Source: Myxococcales bacterium (GTDB taxonomy: Bacteria; Myxococcota_A; Polyangia; Haliangiales; Haliangiaceae). Taken from it: a DNA stretch of 45,783 nucleotides. Position 1 is the first letter of the stretch, and each line of letters begins with the position of its first letter. The stretch is taken from NCBI GenBank assembly GCA_011526095.1, contig WYBA01000197.1:1-45783 (forward strand). The letters run 5' to 3'. The translations under genes and the position numbers were made by a program. This document shows positions 8,302 through 17,224 of this stretch, one piece after another. The notes below the pieces were generated by a model that saw only the letters and a list, made by a program, of their open reading frames with translations, did not search any database and was not told the origin of the DNA.

Positions 8302-8348
8302 CATCCTGAGCGAAGGGCGAGCGCCAGCGAGCCCGGCGTCGAAGGATG
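8302..8348. repeat. CATCCT...AGGATG palindromic dispersed element
   Basis: A 47-bp element begins CATCCTGAGCGAAGGGCGAG and ends GTCGAAGGATG. The termini CATCCT and AGGATG are inverted repeats, and an inner GGGC/GCCC pair can also form. Elements of this CATCCTGAGC...GAAGGATG type are familiar as dispersed intergenic repeats in several environmental bacteria (recalled from general knowledge). Confidence 0.65.
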
Positions 8349-8378
8349 CTGACAGTCCCCTGCGCGGCCCGCGTCTGC

Positions 8379-8384
8379 TAAGAC
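8379..8384 (+). promoter_or_regulatory. Putative -10 box TAAGAC of mutS2
   Basis: TAAGAC (followed by T) ends 10 nt before GTG 8395 and no Shine-Dalgarno is present. It is an imperfect TAnnnT match. Confidence 0.4.
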
Positions 8385-8394
8385 TTCGCCCCTC

Positions 8395-10863
8395 GTGTCC
8401 GCCATCCCCGCCAAGACCCTCGACGACCTCGGCTGGTCCGGCGTCGTCGACCACTGGGCCCGCCGCTGCGCCTCGGCGCGCGGGGCGGCCGCGGTGCGCG
8501 CGCACGGCTTCTTCGACGACCTCGACGCCGCGCGCGAGCGCGTCGCCGAGATCGCCGAGGCGCGCGACCTCGCGTCGCGCGACGCCGCGCTGCCGCTCGG
8601 CGGGATCGAGGACTGCGCCGCGGCGATCGCCCGCGTCCGCAAGGCCGCGGCGCTCGACGCGCCGGAGCTGATCGCGGTCGCCGGCACGGCGAAGGCGCTG
8701 GCGCGGCTGCGCGCGCACCTGCGCCAGCACGGCGAGGTCGCGCCGCGCCTGCTCGCGCGCGGCGCCCACCTGGCCGACCTCGGCCACGTCTACCACCCGA
8801 TCCTCGACGCGTTCGGCCCCGACGGGCGGCTCGTCGATCACGCCTCGGACGCGCTCGGCCCGCTGCGCCGCGCGCTCGCGTCGATCAAGGCGCAGCTCGA
8901 GCGCCGGATGAAGTCGCTGGTCGAGGACGAGCGGTTCGCGCCGTACCTGCAGGACACCTTCTACACCCAGCGCGACGACCGCTACGTCCTGCCCGTGCGC
9001 CACGACGGCAAGGGCTTCGTCAAGGGCATCGTCCACGGCACCTCCGGCTCCGGCCAGACGCTGTTCATCGAGCCCGAGGAGATCGTCGATCTCAACAACA
9101 AGCTCAAGCTCGCCGAGTGCGACGTGCTCGACGAAGAGCGCCGGATCCTCGCGCGGTTCAGCGGCTGGGTCGCCGAGGAGGCCGACGCGCTCGACGCCGG
9201 CCTCGTCGACGCCGAGCGGCTCGACGTGATCGCCGCCGCCGCGCGCCTCGCCGACGACCTCGTCGCCGCGGCGCCGGTCCTCGACGCCGCGCCGCGGCTC
9301 GGCCTGCTCCACGCCCGCCACCCCGGGATGCTGCTCGCCGAGCGGCGGTGCGTCGCCAACGACATCGCCGTCGACGCCGGCCAGACGCTGCTCGTCTCCG
9401 GCCCCAACGCCGGCGGCAAGACGGTCGCGCTCAAGACGGCCGGGCTGTGCGCGCTGATGGCGCGCGCCGGGCTGCACCTCCCTGCCGAGTCGGGCACGGT
9501 CATCGGCTGGTTCGTCGACGTCCGCGCCGACATCGGCGACGCCCAGAACCTCGAGGCGAACCTGTCGACGTTCACCGGCCACCTCGTCGCGCTGCGCACG
9601 TACCTGACCGAGTGCGGGCCGGGGACGCTGCTGCTGATCGACGAGATCGCCGTCGGCACCGACCCGGACCAGGGCGCCGCGCTGGCGCAGGCCGTGCTCG
9701 AGGCGCTCGCGGCGCGCGGCGTCACCGCGATCGTCACGACCCACTACGAGCGGCTCAAGGCGCTCGGCGCCGGCGACGAGCGGTTCGCCAACGCCTCGGT
9801 CGGGTTCGATCTCGAGCGGCTCGCGCCGACGTACAAGCTCCACCTCGGCGTGCCGGGCAGCTCGGGCGCGTTCACCGTCGCGCGCACGATGGGGCTGGGG
9901 GACGAGGTCGTCGATCGCGCCGCGGCGCTGCTCGGCGGCGGCGGGATCAGCGTCGAGCTGCTGCTCGAGCGCGTCGCGGACCAGCGGCGCCGGCTCGAGG
10001 AGGAGCGCGCGATGCAGCTCGCCGAGCTCGAGGCGCTCGAGGCCGAGCGGATGGCCGTGCGCGCCGATCGCGAGCACCAGCGCGCGCGCGCCTCGAAGCA
10101 GGCCGAGGGCGCGTACGGCGAGGCGGTGGTGTCGCTGCGCGAGGCGCGGCGCGAGGTCGATCAGGTCCGCGCCGAGCTTCGCGCCAAGGCCGCGGCCGAG
10201 CGCGCGCGCGCCGAGGACCTGCAGCGCGCGCGCCGCAAGATCGCCACCGCGTCGAAGACCGTCCACGCGAACCAGCCGGAGCACAACCTGCCGCCGGGGC
10301 GCGCGCCCGGCGACGGCGAGCTGGTCCCCGGCACGCCGGTGATCCTGCCCGGCCTCGGCGGGCGCGGCGAGGTCGTGGCGGCGCCGGAGCGCGGTCGCGT
10401 CGCGGTGCGGCTGGGCGCGATGCACACCTCGGTGCCGGTCGCCGAGGTCCTGCTCGACGTCCACCGCAAGGCATCCCAGCCGGCGCCGGCGCGCGCCGAG
10501 CGCCGGCCCGACGGGCGCGACGGCCGGCGGCCCGATCGGCGCGACGGCGGGCGCGGCCCCGCGCCCGAGGTCCAGCTCGTCGACGGCGCCACCGATGGCC
10601 GCGCCGTCGCCCGCACCCTCGACACCACGCTCGACGTCCGCGGCCAGCGCGCGGACGACGCGACCGGCGCGCTCGACCGCTTCCTGGACGAGGCGATGCT
10701 GCTGTCCCGCGAGACGATCTTCGTGATCCACGGCCACGGCACCGGCGCGCTGCGCGCGGCGGTCCGCGCGCACCTCAAGGGCCACGCGGCGGTGCAGTCG
10801 TTCCGCCCGGGCGGCGCCTCCGAGGGCGGCGACGGTGTGACGGTCGTATTCCTCCGATCGTGA
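8395..10863 (+). CDS. mutS2: MutS2 family ATPase/endonuclease
   Basis: An 822-residue MutS2 homologue. The clamp/core helices fill about residues 1-300. The ABC-type ATPase domain starts near 320 with Walker A (SGPNAGGKT) at about 335-343, Walker B within LLLIDEIAVGTDPDQG, and the TTHYERLK switch. A long charged coiled coil follows (about 510-620). The C-terminal Smr nuclease domain (about 745-822) carries LDVRGQRADDA and HGHGTGALR. MutS2 suppresses homologous recombination and, in some bacteria, splits collided ribosomes; it lacks the MutS mismatch domain. Length is typical (about 780-820). GTG 8395 is supported by the -10 box upstream and gives the expected N-terminus. Confidence 0.95.
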   Translation: MSAIPAKTLDDLGWSGVVDHWARRCASARGAAAVRAHGFFDDLDAARERVAEIAEARDLASRDAALPLGGIEDCAAAIARVRKAAALDAPELIAVAGTAKALARLRAHLRQHGEVAPRLLARGAHLADLGHVYHPILDAFGPDGRLVDHASDALGPLRRALASIKAQLERRMKSLVEDERFAPYLQDTFYTQRDDRYVLPVRHDGKGFVKGIVHGTSGSGQTLFIEPEEIVDLNNKLKLAECDVLDEERRILARFSGWVAEEADALDAGLVDAERLDVIAAAARLADDLVAAAPVLDAAPRLGLLHARHPGMLLAERRCVANDIAVDAGQTLLVSGPNAGGKTVALKTAGLCALMARAGLHLPAESGTVIGWFVDVRADIGDAQNLEANLSTFTGHLVALRTYLTECGPGTLLLIDEIAVGTDPDQGAALAQAVLEALAARGVTAIVTTHYERLKALGAGDERFANASVGFDLERLAPTYKLHLGVPGSSGAFTVARTMGLGDEVVDRAAALLGGGGISVELLLERVADQRRRLEEERAMQLAELEALEAERMAVRADREHQRARASKQAEGAYGEAVVSLREARREVDQVRAELRAKAAAERARAEDLQRARRKIATASKTVHANQPEHNLPPGRAPGDGELVPGTPVILPGLGGRGEVVAAPERGRVAVRLGAMHTSVPVAEVLLDVHRKASQPAPARAERRPDGRDGRRPDRRDGGRGPAPEVQLVDGATDGRAVARTLDTTLDVRGQRADDATGALDRFLDEAMLLSRETIFVIHGHGTGALRAAVRAHLKGHAAVQSFRPGGASEGGDGVTVVFLRS

Positions 10864-10885
10864 CATCTGTGCTGGTCGGCCCGCG

Positions 10886-10911
10886 GCCGCCGTGTTCCGG
10901 ATGACGGCGGC
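10886..10911 (+). terminator. Hairpin downstream of mutS2
   Basis: GCCGCCGT (10886-10893) and ACGGCGGC (10904-10911) are a perfect 8-bp inverted repeat with a 10-nt loop, 22 bp after the mutS2 stop. No T-tract follows, so an intrinsic terminator is only possible. Confidence 0.35.
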
Positions 10912-11271
10912 GCCACCGCCTGGCCAGTGGGGTGGCCGGCGCGCAAGTCCTCGTCGCGCCACGTGATCTCGCCGCGACCGGCGTGTGGGTGCCGCCCACC
11001 CGGATCCGGACGTCACAGCGCGGGCCCGTCACGGCGTCCCGAGTCGCCGCCTGCGACATCCGATCGGGCGGCCTGCGACACCCTGCGACGTCGCACCCCG
11101 CTGGCAATTCCTGGATCGGAACGGCCGGCGACGCGCGCGATCGTCAACACGCGATGACAGTCGCTGCGCGCTGCACACGCCACGGGCGCGTAACTGCTCG
11201 TGCACGCGACGCGAAGCCGGTTCGTCGCGGGTGAGGCGCGCGCGCCGCGAGAGTCGGCACGGCAGTTGAAG

Positions 11272-11277
11272 TAGGGC
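11272..11277 (+). promoter_or_regulatory. Possible -10 box TAGGGC
   Basis: TAGGGC(T) lies 44 nt before ATG 11322 and would give a leader of about 38 nt containing the Shine-Dalgarno. The match is weak. Confidence 0.3.
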
Positions 11278-11321
11278 TCCGTCGACCGCGGCGGTGAACG
11301 CCGCATCTCAGGAGAACGAAG

Positions 11322-11573
11322 ATGACCACCTCGACCACCACCACCCGCCTCGACGAGATCGCCACCCGCCAGCGTCAGGGTCGCATCCGCGACGCCGCGT
11401 TCGCGGTGATGATCGCCGTGTTCCTCGTGCTGTCGCTGCTCGCACTGCGCGAGGCCGGCGCCACCCCGATCGGTCGCGCCACCAAGCCGGCGAAGCCGGC
11501 CGCGTCGTCGGTGCACCACGTCGCGATCGACGTCGACACCGGCGCGACGCTGTGCTCGCCGACCGTGTGCTGA
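11322..11573 (+). CDS. Small single-pass membrane protein
   Basis: An 83-residue protein with a strong Shine-Dalgarno AGGAGAA (11310-11316) five bases before the ATG, which makes it credible despite its size. A Thr-rich, charged N-terminus (1-23) precedes one transmembrane helix (about residues 24-43). A Lys/Ala/Pro linker and a short tail with two cysteines near the end follow (DVDTGATLCSPTVC). The Cys pair could bind a metal or form a disulfide. No family is recognised. It stands alone between mutS2 and the convergent aldehyde dehydrogenase gene. Confidence 0.65.
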   Translation: MTTSTTTTRLDEIATRQRQGRIRDAAFAVMIAVFLVLSLLALREAGATPIGRATKPAKPAASSVHHVAIDVDTGATLCSPTVC

Positions 11574-11618
11574 TCGCTTCGCCGTCCGGCGCGCTCCGTG
11601 CGCGGAGCCCCGGGCGTG

Positions 11619-12974
11619 TCACCTCGGGCGGGACAGGACGCGGGTCTGCGTGAAGTTGCGGTGGCCGTCGCGCGAGGAGTGGAACGCGTAGCCGCTCTCC
11701 CGGGCCCCGACCCACGGCGTGCCGCGCGCGCCGTAGACACCCTGGTTGACGCCGATCATGCCGGCGGTCAGCCGGCGCGCCACCCCCGCGGTGCGCGCGT
11801 CGTCGGCGCCGAACACGCAGGCGCCGAGCCCGTAGCGGGTGTCGTTGGCGAGGCGCACGGCCTCGTCGTCGTCGTCGACCACGGTCACGCACGCGACCGG
11901 GCCGAACGTCTCCTCGTGGCCGAGGTCCATCGCGTGATCGACGCCGACGACGACCGTCGGCTCGACGAACAGCTCGCGGTGGCCGCCGCCGGCGACGATC
12001 TGCGCGCCCCGCGCGCGCGCGTCGGCGAGCTGGCGCAGGACGTGGTCGCGCTGGCGCGCGTTGACCATCGGCCCGACCTTGGTCGCCTCGTCGAGGCCGT
12101 CGCCGACGGTCATCTTCGCGGTCTCGGCGACCAGCCGCGCGACGAACCGCTCGGCGATCGGGCGCGCGACGTAGATCCGCTCGGTCGAGACGCACATCTG
12201 GCCGGCGTTGCGGTAGCTGTTGCGCGCGGCGAACACCGCGGCGCGGTCGACGTCGGCGGAGTCGAGCACGATCAGCGGATCCTTGCCGCCGAGCTCGAGG
12301 ATCACGCGCTTGAGACCGGACGCCGCGGCCGCCATGATCTGCTTGCCCGCGGCGCGCGAGCCGGTGAACGCGATCAGGTCGACGTCGGCGGCGACCAGCG
12401 CCTTGCCCTGCGCCTCGTCGCCGTGGACCGTGACGAGCACGCCGTCGGGGACGAGGCCGGCGAGCAGCTCGGCGTAGGCCTGGCCGGACAGCGGCGTCTC
12501 CTCGCTCGGCTTGAACACGACCGCGTTGCCCGCGACCAGCGCGGGGAACACCATCCAGTGCGGCATCGCGACCGGGAAGTTCCACGGCGTGATCGCCGCG
12601 CACACGCCGAACGGGTCGTGGTGGATCGTCGAGACGACCTTGCCGTCGTCGACCGTCTCCGGCGCGAGCGCCGCGGCGATCTCGTCGAGCTCGTGGGGCA
12701 GGCCGTCGACGATCGCGCGCAGCTCGCCCTGCGCCTCGCGCAGCGGCTTGCCCATCTCGCGGGTGACGAGCCGCGCCAGCTCGTCGAGCCGCGCGCCGAG
12801 CCGGCCGGCGAGCGGGCGCAGCCGCTCGACCCGGCCGGCGACGCCGAGCGCGGCCCACGCGGGCTGCGCGGCGCGCGCGCGCGCGACCGCGGCGGGGACG
12901 TCGGCGACCGGCGTGACGGTGACCTCGCCGACGACCTCGTCGGTCGCCGGGCTGCGGGAGACGAGCGTGCTCAT
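11619..12974 (-). CDS. NAD(P)-dependent aldehyde dehydrogenase
   Basis: A 451-residue member of the aldehyde dehydrogenase superfamily that oxidises an aldehyde to an acid. Conserved elements are present: ITPWNFP (128-134), the KPSEETP cofactor segment, FTGS (203-206), general base E227 in LELGGKDP, catalytic C261 in NAGQMC, and EETFGPV near residue 345. The length fits the shorter succinate-semialdehyde/aliphatic group. Substrate cannot be told. ATG 12974 has a TAGACT box 7 nt upstream. The gene is convergent with the small membrane-protein gene. Confidence 0.93.
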   Translation of the reverse strand: MSTLVSRSPATDEVVGEVTVTPVADVPAAVARARAAQPAWAALGVAGRVERLRPLAGRLGARLDELARLVTREMGKPLREAQGELRAIVDGLPHELDEIAAALAPETVDDGKVVSTIHHDPFGVCAAITPWNFPVAMPHWMVFPALVAGNAVVFKPSEETPLSGQAYAELLAGLVPDGVLVTVHGDEAQGKALVAADVDLIAFTGSRAAGKQIMAAAASGLKRVILELGGKDPLIVLDSADVDRAAVFAARNSYRNAGQMCVSTERIYVARPIAERFVARLVAETAKMTVGDGLDEATKVGPMVNARQRDHVLRQLADARARGAQIVAGGGHRELFVEPTVVVGVDHAMDLGHEETFGPVACVTVVDDDDEAVRLANDTRYGLGACVFGADDARTAGVARRLTAGMIGVNQGVYGARGTPWVGARESGYAFHSSRDGHRNFTQTRVLSRPR

Positions 12975-12981
12975 GCCCGGC

Positions 12982-12987
12982 AGTCTA
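12982..12987 (-). promoter_or_regulatory. Putative -10 box TAGACT (leaderless start)
   Basis: Read on the minus strand, TAGACT ends 7 nt before ATG 12974, with no Shine-Dalgarno between. Confidence 0.5.
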
Positions 12988-13031
12988 GCCCCGCCGCGGG
13001 CGCGCGATCACGCGCGGCGACGTCCGGCGCG

Positions 13032-14060
13032 CTACTGGCACTGCAGCGCGGTCGCGCAGTCGCCGAGCTGGGACGAGAACTGGCCGAACAGGTCCTCGAG
13101 CTGGGACAGGTCGAGCGACAGGCTGCCGCCGGACAGGCACGGCATCGACTGCAGCCCCGCGAGGCAGCGCTGCGCCGCGTGCTCGTCGTAGGTGCACTGG
13201 CCGGCGCGGATCCTCTGCGCGTAGTCGTCGCCGCCGGGCAGGATGCCGGCGAGCGAGCAGAAGTCCCCGATCGAGTCCATGCCGGGGCACTGCGCGAGGC
13301 GGACGCACGCGACCTCGAACGCGCGGGTGTAGAACTGGTCGGGCGCGGGCGCGGCGCCGCCGGGCGGTGGCGCCGGCCGCCGCGGCGGGGGCGTCGACGG
13401 CACGGCGAGCGGATCATCGGGCGGATCATCGGGAGCGTCGGGCGCGGTGCCCTGCGGGCCCGGGGACGAGCCCCACGGGTTGCCCTGGGCCGGCGGCCGG
13501 GGCTGCGGCGGCGCCGGCTGCGTGTCCATCCGATCGGGCGCGGGCGCGGCGCGCTTCTTGACCGCGCCGCCGGCGGCGGCCTCGTCGTCACCCGTGAGCA
13601 GCAGCGCGAGGCAGACGATGATCGCGACGCCGGCCGCGATCGCGACCAGCAGCGGCCACCGCGAGCGCGCCGTCGGCAGCGGCGGCAGCTCGTACAGCAC
13701 CGGGCTCGGCGCGATCGCGGCCGCGGCCTGGGGCATCGCCGCGGGGGCCGTGCCATCTGCCGGCGCTTGCGCCGGCGCCGCGATCTGCGGCAGCGGCGCG
13801 CCGGCGTCCGGCGGCGCGCCCGGCGCCGCGCCCGCCGCTGCGAACGGCGACGGCGTCCCGTCGCCGCGGGGCGTGAACGCCGCGGCGAGCACCGCCGGCG
13901 GCGCGGGCCGGGCCCGGCCGCGCAGCTTCACCAGGTCCGCGCGGCAGTGCTTGCACCTGCCGGCGATCGGGTGGATCTGCCCGCCGCACACCGGGCACGC
14001 GGCGCGCGCCTCGTCGGGAGGCGTCGCGCGCTGGGAACGACCCGCCGATGCCATGAACAT
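13032..14060 (-). CDS. Zinc-ribbon, single-TM protein with Cys-rich C-terminal domain
   Basis: A 342-residue protein if started at ATG 14060 (ATG 14054 also possible). The N-terminus has a zinc ribbon, CPVCG followed by CKHC about ten residues later. A Pro/Ala-rich linker leads to one transmembrane helix (about 162-182, in WPLLVAIAAGVAIIVCLALL). After a second Pro/Asp-rich linker, the last 105 residues contain eight cysteines in helical context, ending LQCQ, and are probably disulfide-bonded outside the cytoplasm. This zinc ribbon/TM/Cys-rich architecture is seen in myxobacterial genomes without assigned function. A TACCTG hexamer lies 11 nt before ATG 14060. Confidence 0.75.
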   Translation of the reverse strand: MFMASAGRSQRATPPDEARAACPVCGGQIHPIAGRCKHCRADLVKLRGRARPAPPAVLAAAFTPRGDGTPSPFAAAGAAPGAPPDAGAPLPQIAAPAQAPADGTAPAAMPQAAAAIAPSPVLYELPPLPTARSRWPLLVAIAAGVAIIVCLALLLTGDDEAAAGGAVKKRAAPAPDRMDTQPAPPQPRPPAQGNPWGSSPGPQGTAPDAPDDPPDDPLAVPSTPPPRRPAPPPGGAAPAPDQFYTRAFEVACVRLAQCPGMDSIGDFCSLAGILPGGDDYAQRIRAGQCTYDEHAAQRCLAGLQSMPCLSGGSLSLDLSQLEDLFGQFSSQLGDCATALQCQ

Positions 14061-14212
14061 GTCGATGCTGCCAGGTAGGGGGTGGGTGCGCAACGTGATT
14101 GTCCCGGCCGGCCCTCGCCGCCGCGATCGCCCACGCGCGGATTGCTACACGCATCGACGCCTCGTCATTCCCGCCGATTCAGCCCGCGCTTGCCGCGAGG
14201 GCCGGCAGGACC

Positions 14213-14218
14213 CACAGT
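14213..14218 (+). promoter_or_regulatory. Possible -10 box CACAGT
   Basis: CACAGT ends 7 nt before ATG 14226, the same spacing as the stronger boxes in the window. It is one base off TAnnnT. Confidence 0.35.
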
Positions 14219-14225
14219 GGCGCCC

Positions 14226-14999
14226 ATGCCCGCACTGCCCGTCGTGACCGAGAGCGAGCTCCGCCTGCCCGATCTCGATCCGCGCCACGACGGCGTGCGC
14301 ATCGCCCACCTCTCCGACATCCACGTCGGCCGGTCGACGCCGCGCGCCCACGTCCGCGCCGCGATCGAGCTGGCCAACGCCGCGCGCCCGGACGTGATCG
14401 TGATGACCGGGGACTACGTGTGCTGGCGGCGCGAGGAGGTGGCGATGGCCGAGGACCAGCTCGCCGGGTTGACCGCGCGCCGCGTGGTGTGCGTGCTCGG
14501 CAACCACGACTACTTCACGTCGGGGCGCGGCGTGACCGCGGCGCTGCGCAAGCACGGCTACGACGTGCTCAAGAACCAGCACAGCGTCGTCGACGTCGAC
14601 GGCGCGCCGCTGACGTTCGTCGGCATCGACGATCCGATCACCCGCCACGACGACGCGGCGGCCGCGTTCGACGGCGTGCGTCCGGACGGGACGCGCGTCG
14701 TGCTCACGCACTACCCGGCGCGCCACGGCGGTGATCTCGACGCGGCGGGCGCGGAGCTGGCCGGGCGCGGCGGCGACGTCGTGCTGTGCGGGCACACCCA
14801 CGGCGGGCAGATCAACGTCCCGAAGCTGACCCACGCGATCATGGATCGCGTCGGGCTGCGCTACCGCCGCGGCCACTACGATCTCGGCGCGCGCGCGCGG
14901 CTCTACGTCACGCCCGGCGTCGGGTTCTCCGGGCCGCGCGTCCGCGTCGGGCGCGGCACCGCGGCCGAGGTCGCGGTGCACACGCTGCGCGCCGCCTGA
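14226..14999 (+). CDS. Calcineurin-like metallophosphoesterase
   Basis: A 257-residue metal-dependent phosphoesterase. All family motifs are visible: DIHVG (D-x-H), GDY, GNHDYF, the middle histidine in [10 protein letters not shown] and [11 protein letters not shown]. The order and the HTHGGQ signature place it with the YkuE/YaeI-like group, which act on phospholipid-linked or nucleotide phosphates at the inner membrane. This protein has no transmembrane helix or signal peptide. Residues 1-22 are an extra strand-rich lead-in. ATG 14226 is preferred because translation upstream is Arg/Pro-rich and unlike a protein. The gene is divergent from the zinc-ribbon gene. Confidence 0.88.
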   Translation: MPALPVVTESELRLPDLDPRHDGVRIAHLSDIHVGRSTPRAHVRAAIELANAARPDVIVMTGDYVCWRREEVAMAEDQLAGLTARRVVCVLGNHDYFTSGRGVTAALRKHGYDVLKNQHSVVDVDGAPLTFVGIDDPITRHDDAAAAFDGVRPDGTRVVLTHYPARHGGDLDAAGAELAGRGGDVVLCGHTHGGQINVPKLTHAIMDRVGLRYRRGHYDLGARARLYVTPGVGFSGPRVRVGRGTAAEVAVHTLRAA

Positions 15000-15009
15000 A
15001 CGCGGCCGC

Positions 15010-16134
15010 TCACCGGCGGCGCGCGACCGAGCGGCGGGCGAGATCGCCGAAGCCGTCGCGGCCCTCGGCCAGGATCGCGCCGACCTCGCCGGCGCCGGCG
15101 CGCACGGTCTGGCGCTTGCCGAACGCCAGCGGCGCGACCAGCCACGCCGTGACCAGCACCGCGAGCCGCGCCGCCTCCATCCCGACCCAGCCGCCGGCGG
15201 CGAACGCCAGCACGCTCAGGCGCAGCAGCGTCCCCAGCGGCTCGGGCGCGGTCGCGAACATCCGGCGCGCCGGCGGGCGCGCGCGCTCGACCGTCGCGAG
15301 CGCGCGCGGCTCGTCGCGGTCGTCGCGGCGCTCGCGCGGCGGCGCCTTCGCCAGCAGCTTCATCACGTCGCGCGCGCGCTGCGGGCGCCGCTCGGGATCC
15401 GGCTCGGTCATCGCCTCGAGCACCGCGCGCAGGCCCGGGTCGAGGTTCGGCAGGTGGCGCGCCAGGTCCATGCGCAGGCCCTTGCGCGGCACGTCCTCGG
15501 GCTCGACCCCGCCGGCGAGCGCGACGATCGTCGCGCCGAGCGCGTACAGGTCCGTCGCGCTCGTCGCCTGGCCGTGGAGCTGCTCCGGCGCCATGTAGCC
15601 GAACGTGCCGACGATCGTCGAGCCGCCGTCCTCGCGCGCGGCGTCGCGCACGCCGCCGAAGTCGACGAGCGCGAGCCGGCCGTCGGGCGCGCGCACCAGG
15701 TTCGACGGCTTGAGGTCGCGGTGCACCACCGGCGGCGCGCGGCCGTGCAGGTGATCGAGGATCTCCAGCGCGCGCACCAGCACGTCGCGCAGCTCGACCT
15801 CCGACAGCCGGCGCCGCGCGCTCAGCTCGCGCAGGTTCTCGCCCGGCATGTACTGCATGACGAGGTTGAACGTGCCCGGCGGCTCCTCGAGCGTCGCGAC
15901 GTGGCGCGGGATCCCCGGGTGGCGGAGCTGCGCCAGCACCTTGGCCTCGCGCTCGAACAGCTCGAACGTCTTCCACCCGCCGCGCAGCAGCAGCCGCTTG
16001 ACCACGACCTCGGCGTCGCGGGCGCCACGGCTCGCCTGCGTGTCCTGCGCCAGGAACGTCTCGGCCTGCGCGCCGCGGCCCAGCCGCGGCCCGAGCCGCC
16101 AGCGACCGCCGAGCAACGGGCCCGTGAACGACAT
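15010..16134 (-). CDS. Ser/Thr protein kinase with C-terminal membrane hairpin
   Basis: A 374-residue Hanks-type kinase. The kinase domain covers about residues 8-265: Gly-rich loop (18-25), ATP-binding K46, HRDLKPSN (138-145), metal-binding DFGG (158-161) and MAPEQ (181-185). All catalytic residues are intact. A basic linker (265-300) leads to a hydrophobic stretch (about 303-338) that can form a membrane hairpin, then a short cytoplasmic tail. No extracytoplasmic sensor follows, so the input is probably intracellular or membrane-borne. ATG 16134 has a TACACC hexamer 8 nt upstream. It is divergent from the sigma factor gene at 16184, separated by only 49 bp. Confidence 0.9.
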   Translation of the reverse strand: MSFTGPLLGGRWRLGPRLGRGAQAETFLAQDTQASRGARDAEVVVKRLLLRGGWKTFELFEREAKVLAQLRHPGIPRHVATLEEPPGTFNLVMQYMPGENLRELSARRRLSEVELRDVLVRALEILDHLHGRAPPVVHRDLKPSNLVRAPDGRLALVDFGGVRDAAREDGGSTIVGTFGYMAPEQLHGQATSATDLYALGATIVALAGGVEPEDVPRKGLRMDLARHLPNLDPGLRAVLEAMTEPDPERRPQRARDVMKLLAKAPPRERRDDRDEPRALATVERARPPARRMFATAPEPLGTLLRLSVLAFAAGGWVGMEAARLAVLVTAWLVAPLAFGKRQTVRAGAGEVGAILAEGRDGFGDLARRSVARRR

Positions 16135-16142
16135 CGCCCCCG

Positions 16143-16148
16143 GGTGTA
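16143..16148 (-). promoter_or_regulatory. Possible -10 box TACACC of the kinase gene
   Basis: Read on the minus strand, TACACC ends 8 nt before ATG 16134. The last base departs from TAnnnT. Confidence 0.35.
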
Positions 16149-16168
16149 GCGCACAACGGCGGGGCGAG

Positions 16169-16174
16169 TACGCT
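16169..16174 (+). promoter_or_regulatory. Putative -10 box TACGCT of the sigma factor gene
   Basis: TACGCT ends 9 nt before ATG 16184. It lies within the 49-bp divergent spacer shared with the kinase gene. Confidence 0.45.
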
Positions 16175-16183
16175 GGAGCCACC

Positions 16184-16807
16184 ATGGACGGCGGTGACGT
16201 CGCGCTCGACTGCGATCCCTCGGCGCTCGAGCGCCTCGTCCGCGCCGGCGATCTCGCCGCGCTCGACCGGCTCACCCGGTGCTTCGGCGATCGCCTGCTC
16301 GCGGTCGGGCGGTGCGCGTGCGGCGACGCCGAGCTGGCGCGCGACGCGGTCCAGGACGCGATGCTCGCCGCCGGCGAGCACCTCGGTGACTACCGCGGCG
16401 ACGGCAGCCTCGAGGGCTGGCTGGTCCGCATGGTCCAGCGCGCGTGCGGCCGGATGCGGCGCGGGCGCAAGCACGACCCGGCGCGCCACGCGCCGCTCGA
16501 CGACACGATCGCCGCGCCGGACGATGGTCCCGACGCCGAGGCGGCGCGCGCGATGCTGCTGCGCCGCCTGGGGCTCGCGCTGCAAGGCCTCGACCCGCGC
16601 GACCGCGCGGTCGTGCTGCTCGCCGACGGCGAGGGCTGGACGGGGCCGGAGATCGCGGCGCGCCTGGGGATGACGGCGGACGCGGTGCGGACCCGGCTGT
16701 CACGGGCCCACCGCCGGCTGCGCGCCGCGCTGGCGGACGTGACGGACGTGACGGACGTGATCGACGACACGCCCGATGGCCCGGACGAGGCCGGCGGGCG
16801 GGGCTGA
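16184..16807 (+). CDS. ECF-like RNA polymerase sigma factor
   Basis: A 207-residue sigma-70 family protein. Region 2 lies at about 12-90 (AVQDAMLAAGEHLGDYRGDGSLEGWLVRMVQRA, here split by residue position near 45-77). Region 4 lies at about 125-185 with a helix-turn-helix, EIAARLGMTADAVRTRLSRAHRRLR. A short acidic tail contains a DVT repeat made by a 9-nt repeat near 16735-16760. No anti-sigma gene is adjacent; the divergent neighbour is a Ser/Thr kinase and the next gene is thioredoxin. Control by phosphorylation or redox is therefore conceivable but not shown. Confidence 0.87.
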   Translation: MDGGDVALDCDPSALERLVRAGDLAALDRLTRCFGDRLLAVGRCACGDAELARDAVQDAMLAAGEHLGDYRGDGSLEGWLVRMVQRACGRMRRGRKHDPARHAPLDDTIAAPDDGPDAEAARAMLLRRLGLALQGLDPRDRAVVLLADGEGWTGPEIAARLGMTADAVRTRLSRAHRRLRAALADVTDVTDVIDDTPDGPDEAGGRG

Positions 16808-16840
16808 CACACTCCGGCCGGGTGATGGCTCTGGGGGGAC

Positions 16841-17173
16841 ATGGCCCACTCGATCCCCGTCACCTCCGCCAACTTCCACGCCGAGGTGCTCGCCTCGCCG
16901 ATCCCCGTCGTCATCGACTTCTGGGCGGCGTGGTGCGGCCCGTGCCGCGCGCTCGGCCCCGTGCTCGACGAGCTCGCCGGCAGCTACGCCGGGCGCGTCA
17001 AGGTCGTCAAGGTCGACACCGAGGCCGACCCGGGGCTGGCGACGCGGTTCAACGTGCGCGGCCTGCCGACGCTGCTCGCGGTGCGCGGCGGCCACGTCGT
17101 CCGCCAGGTGCCCGGGTTCCACGGCCGGCGGCCGCTCGCCGCGCTGTTCGAGGAGCTCGCCACCGCGTCGTGA
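16841..17173 (+). CDS. trxA: Thioredoxin
   Basis: A 110-residue cytoplasmic thioredoxin that reduces protein disulfides. The active site WCGPC is near residues 32-36, preceded by VIDFWAAW. The cis-proline segment RGLPTLLAVRGG is near residues 69-80. Length is standard. ATG 16841 has a purine-rich GGGGGGA just upstream. It follows the sigma factor gene by 33 bp and could be cotranscribed with it. Confidence 0.93.
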   Translation: MAHSIPVTSANFHAEVLASPIPVVIDFWAAWCGPCRALGPVLDELAGSYAGRVKVVKVDTEADPGLATRFNVRGLPTLLAVRGGHVVRQVPGFHGRRPLAALFEELATAS

Positions 17174-17224
17174 CCTCGCGACGACCGGCTTGTCACCGCG
17201 GCGCGGCCCGGCGACGATGAGCGC

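Larger units (their letters stand above)
7876..8394. other. Repeat-filled intergenic region
   Basis: No convincing gene lies in these 519 bp. They hold, in order, a palindrome flanked by direct repeats (7931-7984), a hexamer tract (8051-8280), a CATCCT...AGGATG element (8302-8348) and the mutS2 promoter. Short frames through the hexamer tract encode only Gly/Asp, Arg or Pro/Ser runs. Confidence 0.7.
10864..11321. other. Intergenic region, no gene seen
   Basis: These 458 bp show no frame with protein-like composition. They contain a hairpin just after mutS2 (10886-10911) and, at the right end, a possible -10 box and the Shine-Dalgarno of the small gene at 11322. The middle part (about 10930-11250) holds nothing I can name. 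Confidence 0.6.

Noticed and set aside
16735..16760. 9-nt GTGACGGAC repeats as a regulatory site
   Set aside because: They lie in the acidic tail codons of the sigma factor and are few; a short coding repeat explains them.
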